In this document: in pieces, positions 43,732 through 54,319 of the stretch
How positions within the stretch are numbered: position 1 is the first letter of the stretch
How the letters are laid out: each line of letters begins with the position of its first letter
NCBI GenBank assembly: GCA_001598975.1
Contig: BBXU01001780.1
Span: forward strand, 1 to 64,000
Direction: 5' to 3'
Length of the DNA stretch: 64,000 nucleotides
From: Parachlorella kessleri
Taxonomy: Eukaryota > Chlorophyta > Trebouxiophyceae > Chlorellales > Chlorellaceae
Made by a program: the position numbers and the translations under genes
The notes under the pieces: generated by a model
Told to the model about the DNA's origin: nothing
Database searches by the model: none
Seen by the model: only the letters and a program-made list of their open reading frames with translations

Positions 43732-46700
43732 CTACCCTCCACTTGCATACCGCCTACTCTTAGTCGCGTGGCCTTGAAGCCACATTCCGCTGGTCACACT
43801 GCCTTGCCAGCCGTCGTTCCTGCCAATGCTGCAAAGGAAGCTGGTCGGCGCCGCGCCGGCGCCCTCCAGACGCGTCCCGGCCAGCATGGGCGAGCGCATC
43901 GTCGACGGCACCAGCACCACGCTGCGGATGACGTTCTGCGCCCTCCGCTGCAGCGCCGCGGCCGGGGTGGCAGCGGCAGCCGCCGGCGCCTCCCCCGCGG
44001 CAGCGTCCCCCACGCTCAGCCTCTCCGCGGCAGCCGCGGCCGCCGTCGCGGCCGCAAAGTCCTCCGCGCCGGCGCACGCGCCCCCGCTGTGCTGCCGCCG
44101 CGGCCGCGCCTCCGCGCTCTGCAGCACCGCCACCACCTCCTCCGCGCTGGGCCGCTGCTCCGGGTCGGTGTTCAGGCACCTCTGGTGGAGCTCCGCCACG
44201 CGGGGTGGGCACTCCTGGGGGACTTGCAGCGACCGCAGGGTGCCTCTCCGCGGCTCCTCCCCCGTGCAGATCTCCCATAGGAGCACGCCCAGGGAGAAGA
44301 TGTCAGCCTTCTCGCTTGCAAACTGCCCCAGCAGCACCTCGGGGGCGCAGTAGTCCCAGGTGCCAATGCGGCTGTCCAGGCTGATGCAGTCGCGGTGCAT
44401 GAACCTGCGGGGCGCGGGGCAGGGGCGGTACAGCGTCGTGCGGGGCGGGCGAGCGGGGCCGCGGGCCTGGCAATGGCGGACAGGCGGCTGCAGCACTTCC
44501 ACAGGCAGGCGCCGTGGCAAGCAGACGCTATCTGGGAGATGGTGGGCCATCAGAAACAAAGGCAAAGTTTTCAAGACTTCTTGCAAGTGCTGCGACTTTG
44601 ACATGACAAAAGGCACAACTGCTGCACAGCTACTGCAGCCTAGCAAGAGACAATCCTAACAGGTAGGCATGACATGCCCTCAATTTGCAGGCATGTGCCT
44701 ACCTGCAGCCATGGAGTGCCTGTGTCTTCGACATCGGCATTGCAACTTCCATGCTGCCGCCCGAGACCACAAACCCACACGGCCCGCCTCCCAACCCTGA
44801 CCGGCTGACCCTCGCCGCCACCCTCTACAGTGCACCACACAAGTCAGCCACCCAACCGCACCACCGCTGTGGGAGAAGGGGGGTTACCTGCTGAAGCCCA
44901 CGTCGCCCAGCTTGGCGGTGCCGCCGCTGGTGAGCAGCACGTTCCTGCTCTTCAGGTCCAGGTGCACGATGCGATGCTTGTGCAGGTACGCCAGCCCAAG
45001 CGCAATCTGGAGGGCCACCTGGTGACCCCTGCAGCAACTTAGGGTTTGGGGGTTTGGGGCGGGTGCAGCAGGGCAGTAGCGCTGCGGTTCGGCAGTTCTT
45101 GGCGCCCCCTCGCCAGTCCCCACAGGCAGGCAGAAGCCCACACAGCAGCTGGCTGGCTCTGGCTGTGCTGTGGAAACAGCTTTAAGGTTATCCTCGGCGG
45201 CAATGGCGGCTGGATGGCTGCGCATGGTCAGCCAAGCAGGCAGACCCTCTGCCTGCCTGCCTGCCTGCTCCGGCCCTGCTGCACCCCTCAAACACAGCAT
45301 CAACACTACACTCCAATGGCACTCCAAAAAATAGTCGCTGCTTGAGGCACCCACCATACCACACCCCCGATGAGGCCCCCAAGGTGCTGCGCCAAACGAA
45401 CCTGTTTTCCCATGCAAACACGCGCCCCTTCCCGCCAGGCAGCTGTGAGTTCAACTTGGCGCCAAGGTCCAGGCCCGGCATCAGCTCCATCAGTATCATG
45501 CCCAAGTCATCTACAGGGGGGGGGGGGTACGCAGCGGGCAGGGTTCAGAGGCGTGTATGGCACTTCCTGACTTCGAGGGTGCGATGGGAGGTGCCACAGC
45601 ATGCGTAGCAGGCAGAGGTCAGCAGCAACTATGGGACAAGGCACTGCCGAGTGGGACACAATGGCATCTCAGCTGCGCCATCTCACAAAGATGCCCTTGC
45701 AAGCGGGGGTGGTGGCATCGCTGCTGGGAGAGATACGGATGCCAAGGGAGCAGTCACTCACCCGCGAGGCAGACTCCTATGAAGCGCACAATGTGTGGGT
45801 GCTGCAGCTTCCACAGCAGCCGCGACTCCTGCTAAGCACATGAGGAGAAGTGCTAGGAGCGCTACTAGGTAGGGTAGACAGACAGCAGCAGGGGGCCGAG
45901 GCTGCCAAGCAAGCTCCCGGCCAGACGTGGCTGGCAACCTGGGTCTCCTGGAGGTACTAAGTGAGCTGCGAACGGTACAGAGCAGTACTTCAGGGGACCC
46001 TTGGATGGGGAGTGCACAGGTGTACACCCCAGCTGGATGGGCATCCCTGGGAGTGGCGACGCAGCAGGCAGTCAGGCCCGCACCTGGATGAAGCGCTTGG
46101 TGGATGTGCTCTCATTGTCGAGCTTGACTTGCTTGCATGCACAGGGCGTCGCGCCATTCAATACAGCATGGAACACCTCGCCACTGCGATGGGGCAGGGA
46201 GGGGCACACAGGCGCGCGTCAGACAAGCTGCCAAGTGCTGCCAAGTGCAAGGACCAGGAGCCACACAACTGGCTGCCTCCAGCAGCAGGAGGCGTCAGCC
46301 TACCTGCCTTTGTGCCCATACCCCGCCCACCCCACTCGCATGCCTGTCATGCTTCAAGTAAACTCCTCCCACCTTCCTATGCGCTGTCCAGGCATGCCCT
46401 CCCAAGGCGGTGCAGTGCGGCCTACTGCAGGCCATATCACGGCTCCGACCAGTCCTACGCAAAGCGCGCAACGCCGCGCTCAGCAAGCAAGCAAGGGGCT
46501 CGCACCTCGCCCCCACGCCCAGCTTCACCACCCTGCCAGCGGCATCCTTGGACAGCTCGACAGCCTCCCTGGGCAGCACCACCTCGTTCCACTGCAGCAG
46601 CAGCAGCAGCAGCAGCAAGTGTCAGCCCCATGCGGCAGGCAAGCCCACACCGCGGTCTGCCATCATTACGGTCCATGCTTCCCTAGGCCTGGCGGCGGCA

Positions 46701-49700
46701 GGCCTGCCCCTGGGCAACACCGTTGGCCATGCTTGTTGGGCTGGCCACGCAGCGGCACGCTCCGCTGGGGCGCTGCCGCAGTGAGCTAACAGGAGGACAC
46801 AACGCTGACTTGGGTGCACACAACCAACCAGCGCTGCTGGCTGTACCAACCACCTGGGCCGTACCAACCACAAAAGCGACAATAGCAGGGAGCCCGCGGC
46901 CCCTGCTGCTCTGCCTGCTGTGCCTGCTATGCCTGGCTCACCTCTTCCTCTGTGGCCTCTGCCAGCATGTGCTTGCCCACCACCGCCCCCCAGCTGCCGC
47001 TCTTGTCCAGGCACGCCATGCCCTCGGTGGAGCTGCCGCCGCTCGACCTCTCGGCGTCCATCCCCTCCAGCCCCCCGCCGCCGGCCCCTACCCACGACCG
47101 CGGGCTGAAATGCCTGCTACCGCTGTTGCCGCTGCCGCTGCCGCCGCTGCTGCTGTGCTCTGCACCCAGGGCCGGCGTGCTCTCCCCAGGGCTGGGCGCC
47201 ACTGCGCCAAGCCCCGCTGCCCCCAGCAGCACGCCGCTGCCCTGGCTGGGCTGCCTGCCCAAGCTAGGAGCGCTGTCGGGCGTCCCGCCTGCCTGGCTCA
47301 GCGTGGGGGGGTCCCCCTGCGGCATATGGAGCAGAGACTTGACGATGCCGTATTGAGGCAGGCTGGCATTACGCAGCGACCCTAAGACACACCCAAAAAA
47401 AAAAGGCTAGCTCAGTGAGAGAGAGCCTTTCCAGCAACCCATGCGAGGCGCCTGTGCTTATAGGCCCGATCATAATATATGCAGGGCCCCCTTTCCTGCC
47501 ACTCACGCATTTCCCCATGTGCTTCAAGGTAGTGATACTCAAGCCAGGCCATGGGACCACATCCACGCCTGGCCGGCTATCCACAAAGCACAGCACCTGC
47601 GCTCCCTGCCGCCACATGGCATCCCGGCACCACACAGCAGCAGCTACTCACCCCTAGCTTTGGGGTACCCAGCTGCACCTCCACAACAACCTTGCCATCA
47701 CTGCGGTGCAGCTCGCCAGCCGCACTGTCATCAATCATCCCCTCCTTGCTCATGTCAAGCTCGGGGTCCTCTTGCAGCGCCGCTTCACTGTCATCGATGC
47801 TGCCTGCCTTTCCTGCGCACCCCTGGCCCCTCCGCCGCCGGCGCCTCCGCCGCAGGCGCACAGTCAGCACGGCGCCCACAACAACAATGGCCGCTGCGCT
47901 GGCCGCACCCAAAGCTATCCCTGTGCGGGGGTCCCAACGCAACGGTCAAGCGACCAAGGACAGCAGGGGCAGCTGCTGTGGAAGATGCCAGTGCAAAGGA
48001 GCTGCCTCGGACACACCATTCAGGGACACCTCGACCCCGACTTTGGGGGGCACCCCTTGCTCACCCGAGGACCCCAACCCACGCAAGCTTGGGTTTTAGC
48101 CAGAATGCGCGGCATGGTCACGCACAGCGTTTCTGTCGCAGCCGTGGTTGGCAGGCAGCAGCTTCCCCAAAGCGTAGTACAGAGGCTGACAGGCAGCCGC
48201 GAGGGGGCCCACCGACCTGCTATGGCCGCTGGCGACAGACCTCCATCACCGTCCTCAGGGCCAACCTGCACCTGCCCCTCCTTCACATACACAATGCCAA
48301 TCGGCGCCAGGCTGCTGCGGCATAAGTCCAGGGGCTTGCCATCCCCCGACCCCTTGAACATGGCGTAGGGGGTGTAGTCGTTCGGAAGGCCAAGCGGCGA
48401 GAATGTGAACCCTTGGCACTCTGGCCACGCGTCACACCAAGCTCGAGCCTCCTGCATGCGCCCAGCAGCTTGGCCGGTGGCTGGAGGGCAGCTTGTGCAG
48501 CATAGCTGCGCACTAGGGGCTAGGGTGTGACCCCGCTGGAAGCACTTGGCAGCGAAAACAATATACGAGGGCATATCACACATGTGGGCCGCGAGAAGGA
48601 CTGATCCCACGTAGACCAATAACTGTGCTGCTGCGCAAGCTAACCCCCAACCCAGCGCGAGTATTGATGTTGTCAACACCCGCCAACTTTATGCGGGAAC
48701 CATGCGGTCAAAGTGCGCCCCCATGTGCGTGCTGTCCCCCCCCCCCAGCCAGTGTCCCTGCACCCAACTCGAGTGCACAGGGCGGCAGCACCCATGCCGC
48801 ACCACCCACGGACCTGCAGCGAGGCATGGATGAAGCAACCGCCGGGCTTGCGGCTAGGCTGCGGGCATCCTTCTGTGAGGTCGTACTCGGAGAAGAAGTG
48901 GCGCGCAGGGAACTCCTCATACCCTGCCAGGGGCCCTGGGTCCGGCACCCACACTCTCACGCCTGCACAAGCCAGGGCTGCGCACTGGGGCTGGAGACGA
49001 GGGAATCCCAAGCTTGTGTATCCTGGAACCCATGTGTACGCCTGACCACCCCCCCACGGTCAGCCTTGCCCTGCCCAGGCTGCAACTGGCGCCAGCGCGG
49101 CACCAGCCAGCTTCCCCCTCACCAGGGCCCAGCCAAGCCCCGCAAGGGAGCACCAGCGTGCAAGACAGCGGCCCCCACCCGCAGGTGACCGCAAGTATCT
49201 GTCACTGTCAGCGGGCAGCCGGGCCTGACGCACACCTGCTGTCGCCAGGTTGTTGTCTCCAGCGGCTAGCTGCAGCACGGCGCCGGAGCTCCCCGTCAGC
49301 TGTACCTTCCTTAGCGTGCATGCGTTCGCGGCATCTGACGAGCCAGACGGGTCAGACAGGCAGCCGCCCTGCACAGCAAGAGCGCGAGGCCACCTGGGTG
49401 CGGCAGCCCACACACCACACACACCACAGGCAAGTGCAAGGTGCCAGCGACTCCCCTAAACAGGTTAGTGGAGGTGGCGGCCAGCAGAGGCTCTCAGTTT
49501 ATGGGCTGCCACACTCTTGGGTGTGGTGCTCTGGGTGACAGGGTGACACTGGGTGAGAGGTGCTGACAGGCCCATCACCTTGTTGCCACACCAGTTGAAG
49601 GCACTGCAGTTGCGCGTCATGTCGCAGGCCTGGGCGCAGGCCAGCAAGCTGGGCTGCATGTTCTCAGCGCCAGGCAGGAGCACGTCACCGACCAGCTCCG

Positions 49701-49878
49701 TATAGGGCCGGACAGCATATCTGTGAAGGGGTGTGCTGACGATCTCCACGCCATTGCCTCGGACTATCGACCACCTGTTGTCCCCAGGTTCTGCCAGAGC
49801 AAAAGTGAGCAACCCAAGGAGCAGGACCACCTGCAAGCAAGGCAAGCTGGCGGTCCGGAGGGGCACTGCTGAGAGCAT
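43732..49878 (-). CDS. Receptor-like protein kinase with Cys-rich PAN/apple-like ectodomain
   Basis: Minus-strand exons: 49878-49579, 49368-49236, 48962-48814, 48544-48250, 47920-47652, 47316-46942, 46591-46506, 46183-46084, 45828-45762, 45510-45402, 45028-44888, 44404-43732; about 898 residues. Signal peptide: VVLLLGLLTFALA near residues 17-29. The ectodomain has Cys pairs CAQACDMTRNCSAFNWCG and ARAWCDAWPECQGFTF, resembling PAN/apple modules. One helix, ALGA...IVVVGAVLTV, is followed by an Arg cluster (about residues 293-325). Kinase: LGVGASGEV loop, CACKQVKL lysine, HPHIVRF, VHLDLKSRN, GDVG in place of DFG, CAPEVLL and DIFSLGVLLWE; a TKL/receptor-like type. Ligand unknown. The end of exon 4 and start of exon 6 are tentative (alternatives near 48220 and at 47381). 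Confidence 0.82.
45516..45527. repeat. G12 homopolymer (C12 on the kinase strand) at an intron acceptor
   Basis: On the minus strand this C12 sits five bases before the acceptor of the exon starting at 45510 and forms the whole pyrimidine tract. Confidence 0.85.
46595..46617. repeat. (CAG)n / (CTG)n run at an intron acceptor
   Basis: On the minus strand an uninterrupted CTG run leads straight into the 'ctgcag' acceptor of the exon starting at 46591, so the microsatellite stands in for the pyrimidine tract. Confidence 0.85.
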
Positions 49879-50708
49879 GGTACTGCGGGGTCTCAGCAAG
49901 GAGATGCTCACTATGAGTGAGGGGCCGCTTGAGGTGCGGTGGAAGGCCGTCCCCATCCGTTGCCCTTGCACCTCGCAGGCATGCCCGGCAGCAAGGGTCA
50001 AGGAAACTGCAGACTAAGGCTGCCAAGAGCGACCATCGTGAGCTATGACTATGTAGTCGTGCGTTAATGCGCGTGGATGAAAAAGTTGAAACTTCCAATC
50101 TGGACCCTGGGAAATTGACAATGCAGTACAAACGTAATCATCACCAACCAGGCTGCGACTGAAAAGTGGTACTTTGTCGGGCCGCGCAACCAAGATGGGC
50201 ATAGAGAGGGGTGCCGAAAGTTGGCAGGGTGCAAGGCGTTAAACGAACCGAGGCTAGTACCTTCTTGTATGGATTGATGCGATACACTTTGGTCGTTTGT
50301 ACAACCGCGTCAGTGATTTAGCCCATGTCGTGACCTCAGTGCTGCCATTATCATCCCTTGAGGGTAAGGAACAGTGGAAATAAATAAGCAGGCTGCTGTT
50401 GGTACATCGGCCTGCATGCTGCAGAGCCTCAACCATTACGGAACCCCTGCACCTAGACTGCAATGCAGGGGTTACACGAGCAAGCCCAGTAACCGACACG
50501 ATCCTGACAGTGTATGCTTACACCAAGCTTACACGGTGCTTACACGATGCTTACACGACGCCAAGAAAATCCTACCACGGCCAATACTGTGCATCCCTTT
50601 CGACTTTGAAAGCAAATAAGCACAGCCCCGTCGCCAGAGTGCCTATCAGCCACTGCTGCCAGTGTAAGTACACTCAGGCGCTGCTTCAAGATGCAGGGCA
50701 ACTGCAGG
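49879..50708. other. Intergenic region: kinase promoter and thioredoxin-PUB 3' end
   Basis: About 0.8 kb without a supported exon. The part near 49880-50250 should hold the kinase promoter; 50450-50708 is the 3' flank of the thioredoxin-PUB gene and includes the TGTAA array. Confidence 0.45.
50518..50561 (-). terminator. Four tandem TGTAA-containing 11-mers
   Basis: On the minus strand TGTAA occurs at 50555-50551, 50544-50540, 50533-50529 and 50522-50518, exactly 11 bases apart, inside near-identical units (TGTAAGC followed by A/T-C-G variants). A fifth TGTAA lies at 50476-50472. The array is about 155-190 bases downstream of the thioredoxin-PUB stop and on its sense strand, so it is a good candidate for its poly(A) region. 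Confidence 0.65.
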
Positions 50709-53191
50709 TTACTGGGCTGGGTTGCTGCCGGGTTGCCCCAAGCCGCCGTCCAGCAGGACCCTCTCTAGCATGCGCGCAAGCCCCTGAGGGCTTACCCTCA
50801 GCACACGAGGCCGGGCCTGGGCCCCTCCAACATCCGGCGGCCCCAGCTGGCCGCTGCTGCCGCTGCTACCGGCAGGCGTGCGCTGACCTGCAACCAGCCG
50901 CTCCTGCTGCTGTTGCGGAGGCTGCTGCGGTGGCGTCCCAGCATTGCCCATAGCCGCCGCCAGCGCCCTTGCTAGCGCACCAGCGTGCACAGCAGCAGCG
51001 GCAGCGCTGTTCCCTGCAGAACCCCGCCCTGCCGATGCCGTGGGCCGGGCGCTTGGTCCCGCTCCCACCGATGCGGGCGGCCCTGCCGCGGACGGAGCCA
51101 CGACAGGCGCAGCAGCAGCGGTGGCAGCCCCGGCTTGAGGCAGTGCTTGCTCCAACATTGCTTTGATCTGGGGCAGCTCCTCAGGCACTGCTTCCAGAAC
51201 CAGCACTGCCCCGCCCTCCTCCTGCCTCTCCTGGAACCCCCAGCGCAGCCATGCACTCCTTGCCACCAGGCTTGGCCCCCAGCTGCAGCAGCAGGGTGCA
51301 GCACAATGCAAGGTGCATGAACTTGCCATCCCAGCTTGAACCCATCTGGTGACCGCATGTGGACTAGGCGACAGGGACACCCGCCACAACTGGCAACATC
51401 GGCGTGTAGCAGGCCTCAGTGAATTGGATACTCCAAGGGATGCCGGCCGCCCGTGCCGGACCGTTGAAAGCGGCACGGTTTATGACACATACCCAGCCTG
51501 TGTGCAAGTACTACCAAAAACTTGTTGAAGTCCAGTCTTACAGCTTCCCACCATCCTTGCGGGCCAGTCACAGTCCTTGTCACGCCCCAAAAGTGAAGTG
51601 TCAACCAGGCTGCACAACGGACCTACTGGCCTGTGTACAAAGCAGGGGAAAGTCCTTGCACAGCTACCCATCTCCACACTGTGAGGCACAACCTTCCGCT
51701 CCGCTCGCACCCACCTTAGAATGGAAGGAGGCGTTTGACACCCTGATCCGCCGGTACTTAGGGTCCCCTGGGTTGTTCAGGATGTTGGAAACAAATGTGA
51801 GGAGTGTCCTGGCTGCGGCCACAAAGTCTTCAAAGGAGCAGGAGGACCGGACCCGACCTAAAGCCTGCAGGCAAAATTCGCCGTCGATAGCGTGGTGCAA
51901 GCCCGCTAACAAAAGTGCCAACCTTGTCCGACTTCCCATACACGACACACAGTTGCATATTGTCTGCCAGCCAGCATTTACTGCTCGGCAGAGTCGCGAA
52001 ACCTGCGGCATTCCCGTCTTGACAGTAGAACCAGCACACTCCCATCGCGGATCCCCCCCCCTCCCCCAACACACACCCCACCTGCGCCAGTGCTATGGCC
52101 ATGGGCCCGGGCGGCCCAACTGGAGCGGCGCTGCCGGTGCCGGCCGCCACCCCCGGCGTCCCTGCTCTGCTGGGCAGCAGGGCCAGCTGCTCTTGGATGG
52201 TGGCCAGCAGCTGGGGCCGGTTGGCGCCGCGGAACTCTGCCACCCGCTGGCGAGCTCGGTAGACATGGAAAGTGGGGAAGGCGGTGATGGCTGCTTCCTG
52301 CGCATGTGCATCATGCGAGGGAACATGGGCGAGGACTACTCCGCTGAAGAGCATGCAGTACTAATCTCTTGACATGTGGAACGGCCATTCTCAGTGTGTC
52401 GCGCCTGTCCAACCGTGCATGTAAGCGCTGCCCAAACAGACAGTCCCTGTACAACAGAAAGCAAAGGCTGGCCTCCAGCATTTGCACACCTCTATGGGGA
52501 CATTGACATGGAGCCCTACTCCACCCCCAGCTTCTATCTCACACAAAAATGAAAATCACATCAAGCCTACCTGCGCCAGCTGTCGGTTGCGCGGCGACTC
52601 TTCGCAGTCAACCTTGCAAAAGACCACGCGCCCCTGGTGGACTCTCGCCAGGTCAGCCAGCACAGGCACCATGGCCTTGCAGGGGCCACACCTGGGCCAA
52701 GGGTTTTCAAGCCACGCAGTGCGCTCTTAACCATGTGGGCATGCTGCCTGGTCAAGCTTCAGGGCCTGATGGACCACACTGACTGACGGCACGCAGTCCC
52801 CCAGCGACGCACCCCTCTACTGGTGCATAGTACATAGGCCGCCAGTCTGGCTCGGGCTTGCAATACCATAGAGGTGTGTCATGCACAGGCCCCAGTCTGT
52901 CAACGTTAAAGATGAAACGCTGGCATGACTTGACCATAGTGCAACATGACACCTCCCTCGCCAGCAAAGCAGGCTCACTACTCGGCAGTAGGAAGTCCAA
53001 AACTTCCGATGCCCCACAGAGCTTGTGTGAAACCAAATCACAACCAGGCTTGCCTGGAATCTTACCACCCACCAGCTGGCTGAGAAGTCCACCACCAGCA
53101 GCTGCTGACGCTCCGCTGCTGCATCTAGGATCATGCGTAGCTCCGAGTCGCCCATGGTCAGAGCGTGAACGCTGCCGTCGGCGTAGTCCAT
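50709..53191 (-). CDS. Thioredoxin-PUB domain fusion protein, with an apparent +1 frameshift
   Basis: Minus-strand exons: 53191-53073, 52691-52571, 52297-52082, 51864-51715, 51282-50709; about 392 residues if one base is excess. Residues 1-110 form a thioredoxin with the active site WCGPC at 40-44, split by intron 1, then VVFCKVDCEESP and the cis-Pro AFPTFHVYR. Exons 4-5 code a PUB domain (FEDFVAAARTLLTFVSNIL, PKYRRIRVSNASFHSKLGAK, KECMAAL, GFQERQ), the fold that binds the p97/CDC48 tail in PNGase and UBXD1. The C-terminal 130 residues are Ala/Gln/Pro rich. The PUB frame breaks at a run of five C (plus strand 51237-51241): four would give the family's AALGFQE. The exon length is 3n+1, as expected for one surplus base. 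Assembly error or a real lesion. Confidence 0.82.
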
Positions 53192-53286
53192 GCCTCACAC
53201 AGCTGTGGTGCCGCTGCTGGATGGCTGGGCTGCTGCTGGGAGCTGCAGTCTTGGACTCAAGGTTGTACCAAGCGGGGGCCTGGTCC

Positions 53287-53851
53287 TCACAGCACGAGGC
53301 CACGCCTTGCTAGGTCAGCCTTTGCTATTTCCACCTCCTGTAGGTTGGGTGCCCATAATAAGACTATAAGTTTGTTACTCAACATCAAATCCCCTGTCCC
53401 TCCACTGCCCCTTCTGGCAGCCAAGGACGTGAACCAGAAGGCCGGCTGACACCTGTGTTTTCTAGGCTGCCAAGTGGAGGAGGATAAAACAAAAAGTAAA
53501 GTGTGTCCTACAGTAATGTGTGTTGGGGAGTCTTGCTAGGCTACTTGCCTTGGCTAGAGACTCGGCCTCCTCTGGCACCGTCCTGAACGTGGCTACCCCG
53601 TAAAGCAGTGAGGCAACCGCGTACACCCCAAACGCCACCACAGCAACCACAGGGGCCTGCACAGAGTCACTTGCATGGTACTGATCCTCATGCTCCGGCA
53701 ACACCCAGGCTGGGTCCGCCAGATGGGTCACTGGACAGCTCACCAGCAGCACAAGCAGGTGGTGGAAATCGTCTAAATCGGCTGCCAGGAGGGCTGCCCA
53801 GGCTGCTAGCAAGGCTGCCAGGTACAAGGAAAGGCGAACGATACGCAACAT
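53287..53851 (-). CDS. DPM3: Dolichol-phosphate mannosyltransferase subunit 3
   Basis: Minus-strand exons 53851-53744, 53656-53549 and 53337-53287; 88 residues, close to the usual 92. DPM3 anchors the catalytic DPM1 in the ER membrane, supplying dolichol-phosphate-mannose for N-glycans, GPI anchors and O-mannosylation. Two N-terminal helices (LYLAALLAAWAALLA and VVAVVAFGVYAVASLL), then the signature YGVATFRTVPEEAESLAK and the C-terminal coiled coil EIAKADLARRGL, all as in DPM3. Intron 1 is GT-AG. Intron 2 is GC-AG with donor AAG/GCAAGT; the continuous frame otherwise ends in an unrelated tail. Its stop is only 95 bases upstream of the thioredoxin-PUB start on the same strand. Confidence 0.88.
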
Positions 53852-54319
53852 CCAAAGCCTGCGTGAGCCAGATGATCCCCCTGGATAAATCCCCTACTCA
53901 GGTCTCTAGCCAGAAGTACACAGGGCCATGGCTCTGCAGAGCTCTGTCAGGCAGCTGTGCGCGCCCCTGTGCTCTGCTCGTCAGGCGCAGCACAGGGGAG
54001 GTCGCGTTGGCCTCTGTCGGCCTCGCCCCGTGCGAAACAAAAAACACTTTGAAAGACACGAATAAGTGATCCTCTCAAGCCAGAGTGCAGGAGGTGAGGT
54101 TGGCAATGCATTTTCCATGACTCAAGCGGCCTGTTATTTCGCTTTCTTGAGCGGGCAAGAGAGCCGCTGTGGTGTAGAACTGCAAGGCGAGCCAAGTTTG
54201 ACAGCCGCTGCTGCAGGTGTGCTTAACCCAGCAATGCTTAAGCCAGCGTCAGAACATCCCAGCACCAGCAGTAGCTGAGGGGCCGGCGTGGTGACAACAA
54301 GGGCAGTAGAGTGGAAGCT
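53852..54319. promoter_or_regulatory. Bidirectional promoter, DPM3 / SIZ1
   Basis: A 468-bp gap between head-to-head start codons with no supported exon. Shared control is inferred from layout only. Confidence 0.5.

Noticed and set aside
43826..44353. Long plus-strand frames over the kinase last exon
   Set aside because: Antisense shadows; the minus strand carries the clear kinase motifs APE and DIFSLGVLLWE.
47369..47635. Minus-strand frame within the receptor kinase gene
   Set aside because: No motif and no phase-compatible splice sites found; treated as intron, although a missed small exon here is possible.
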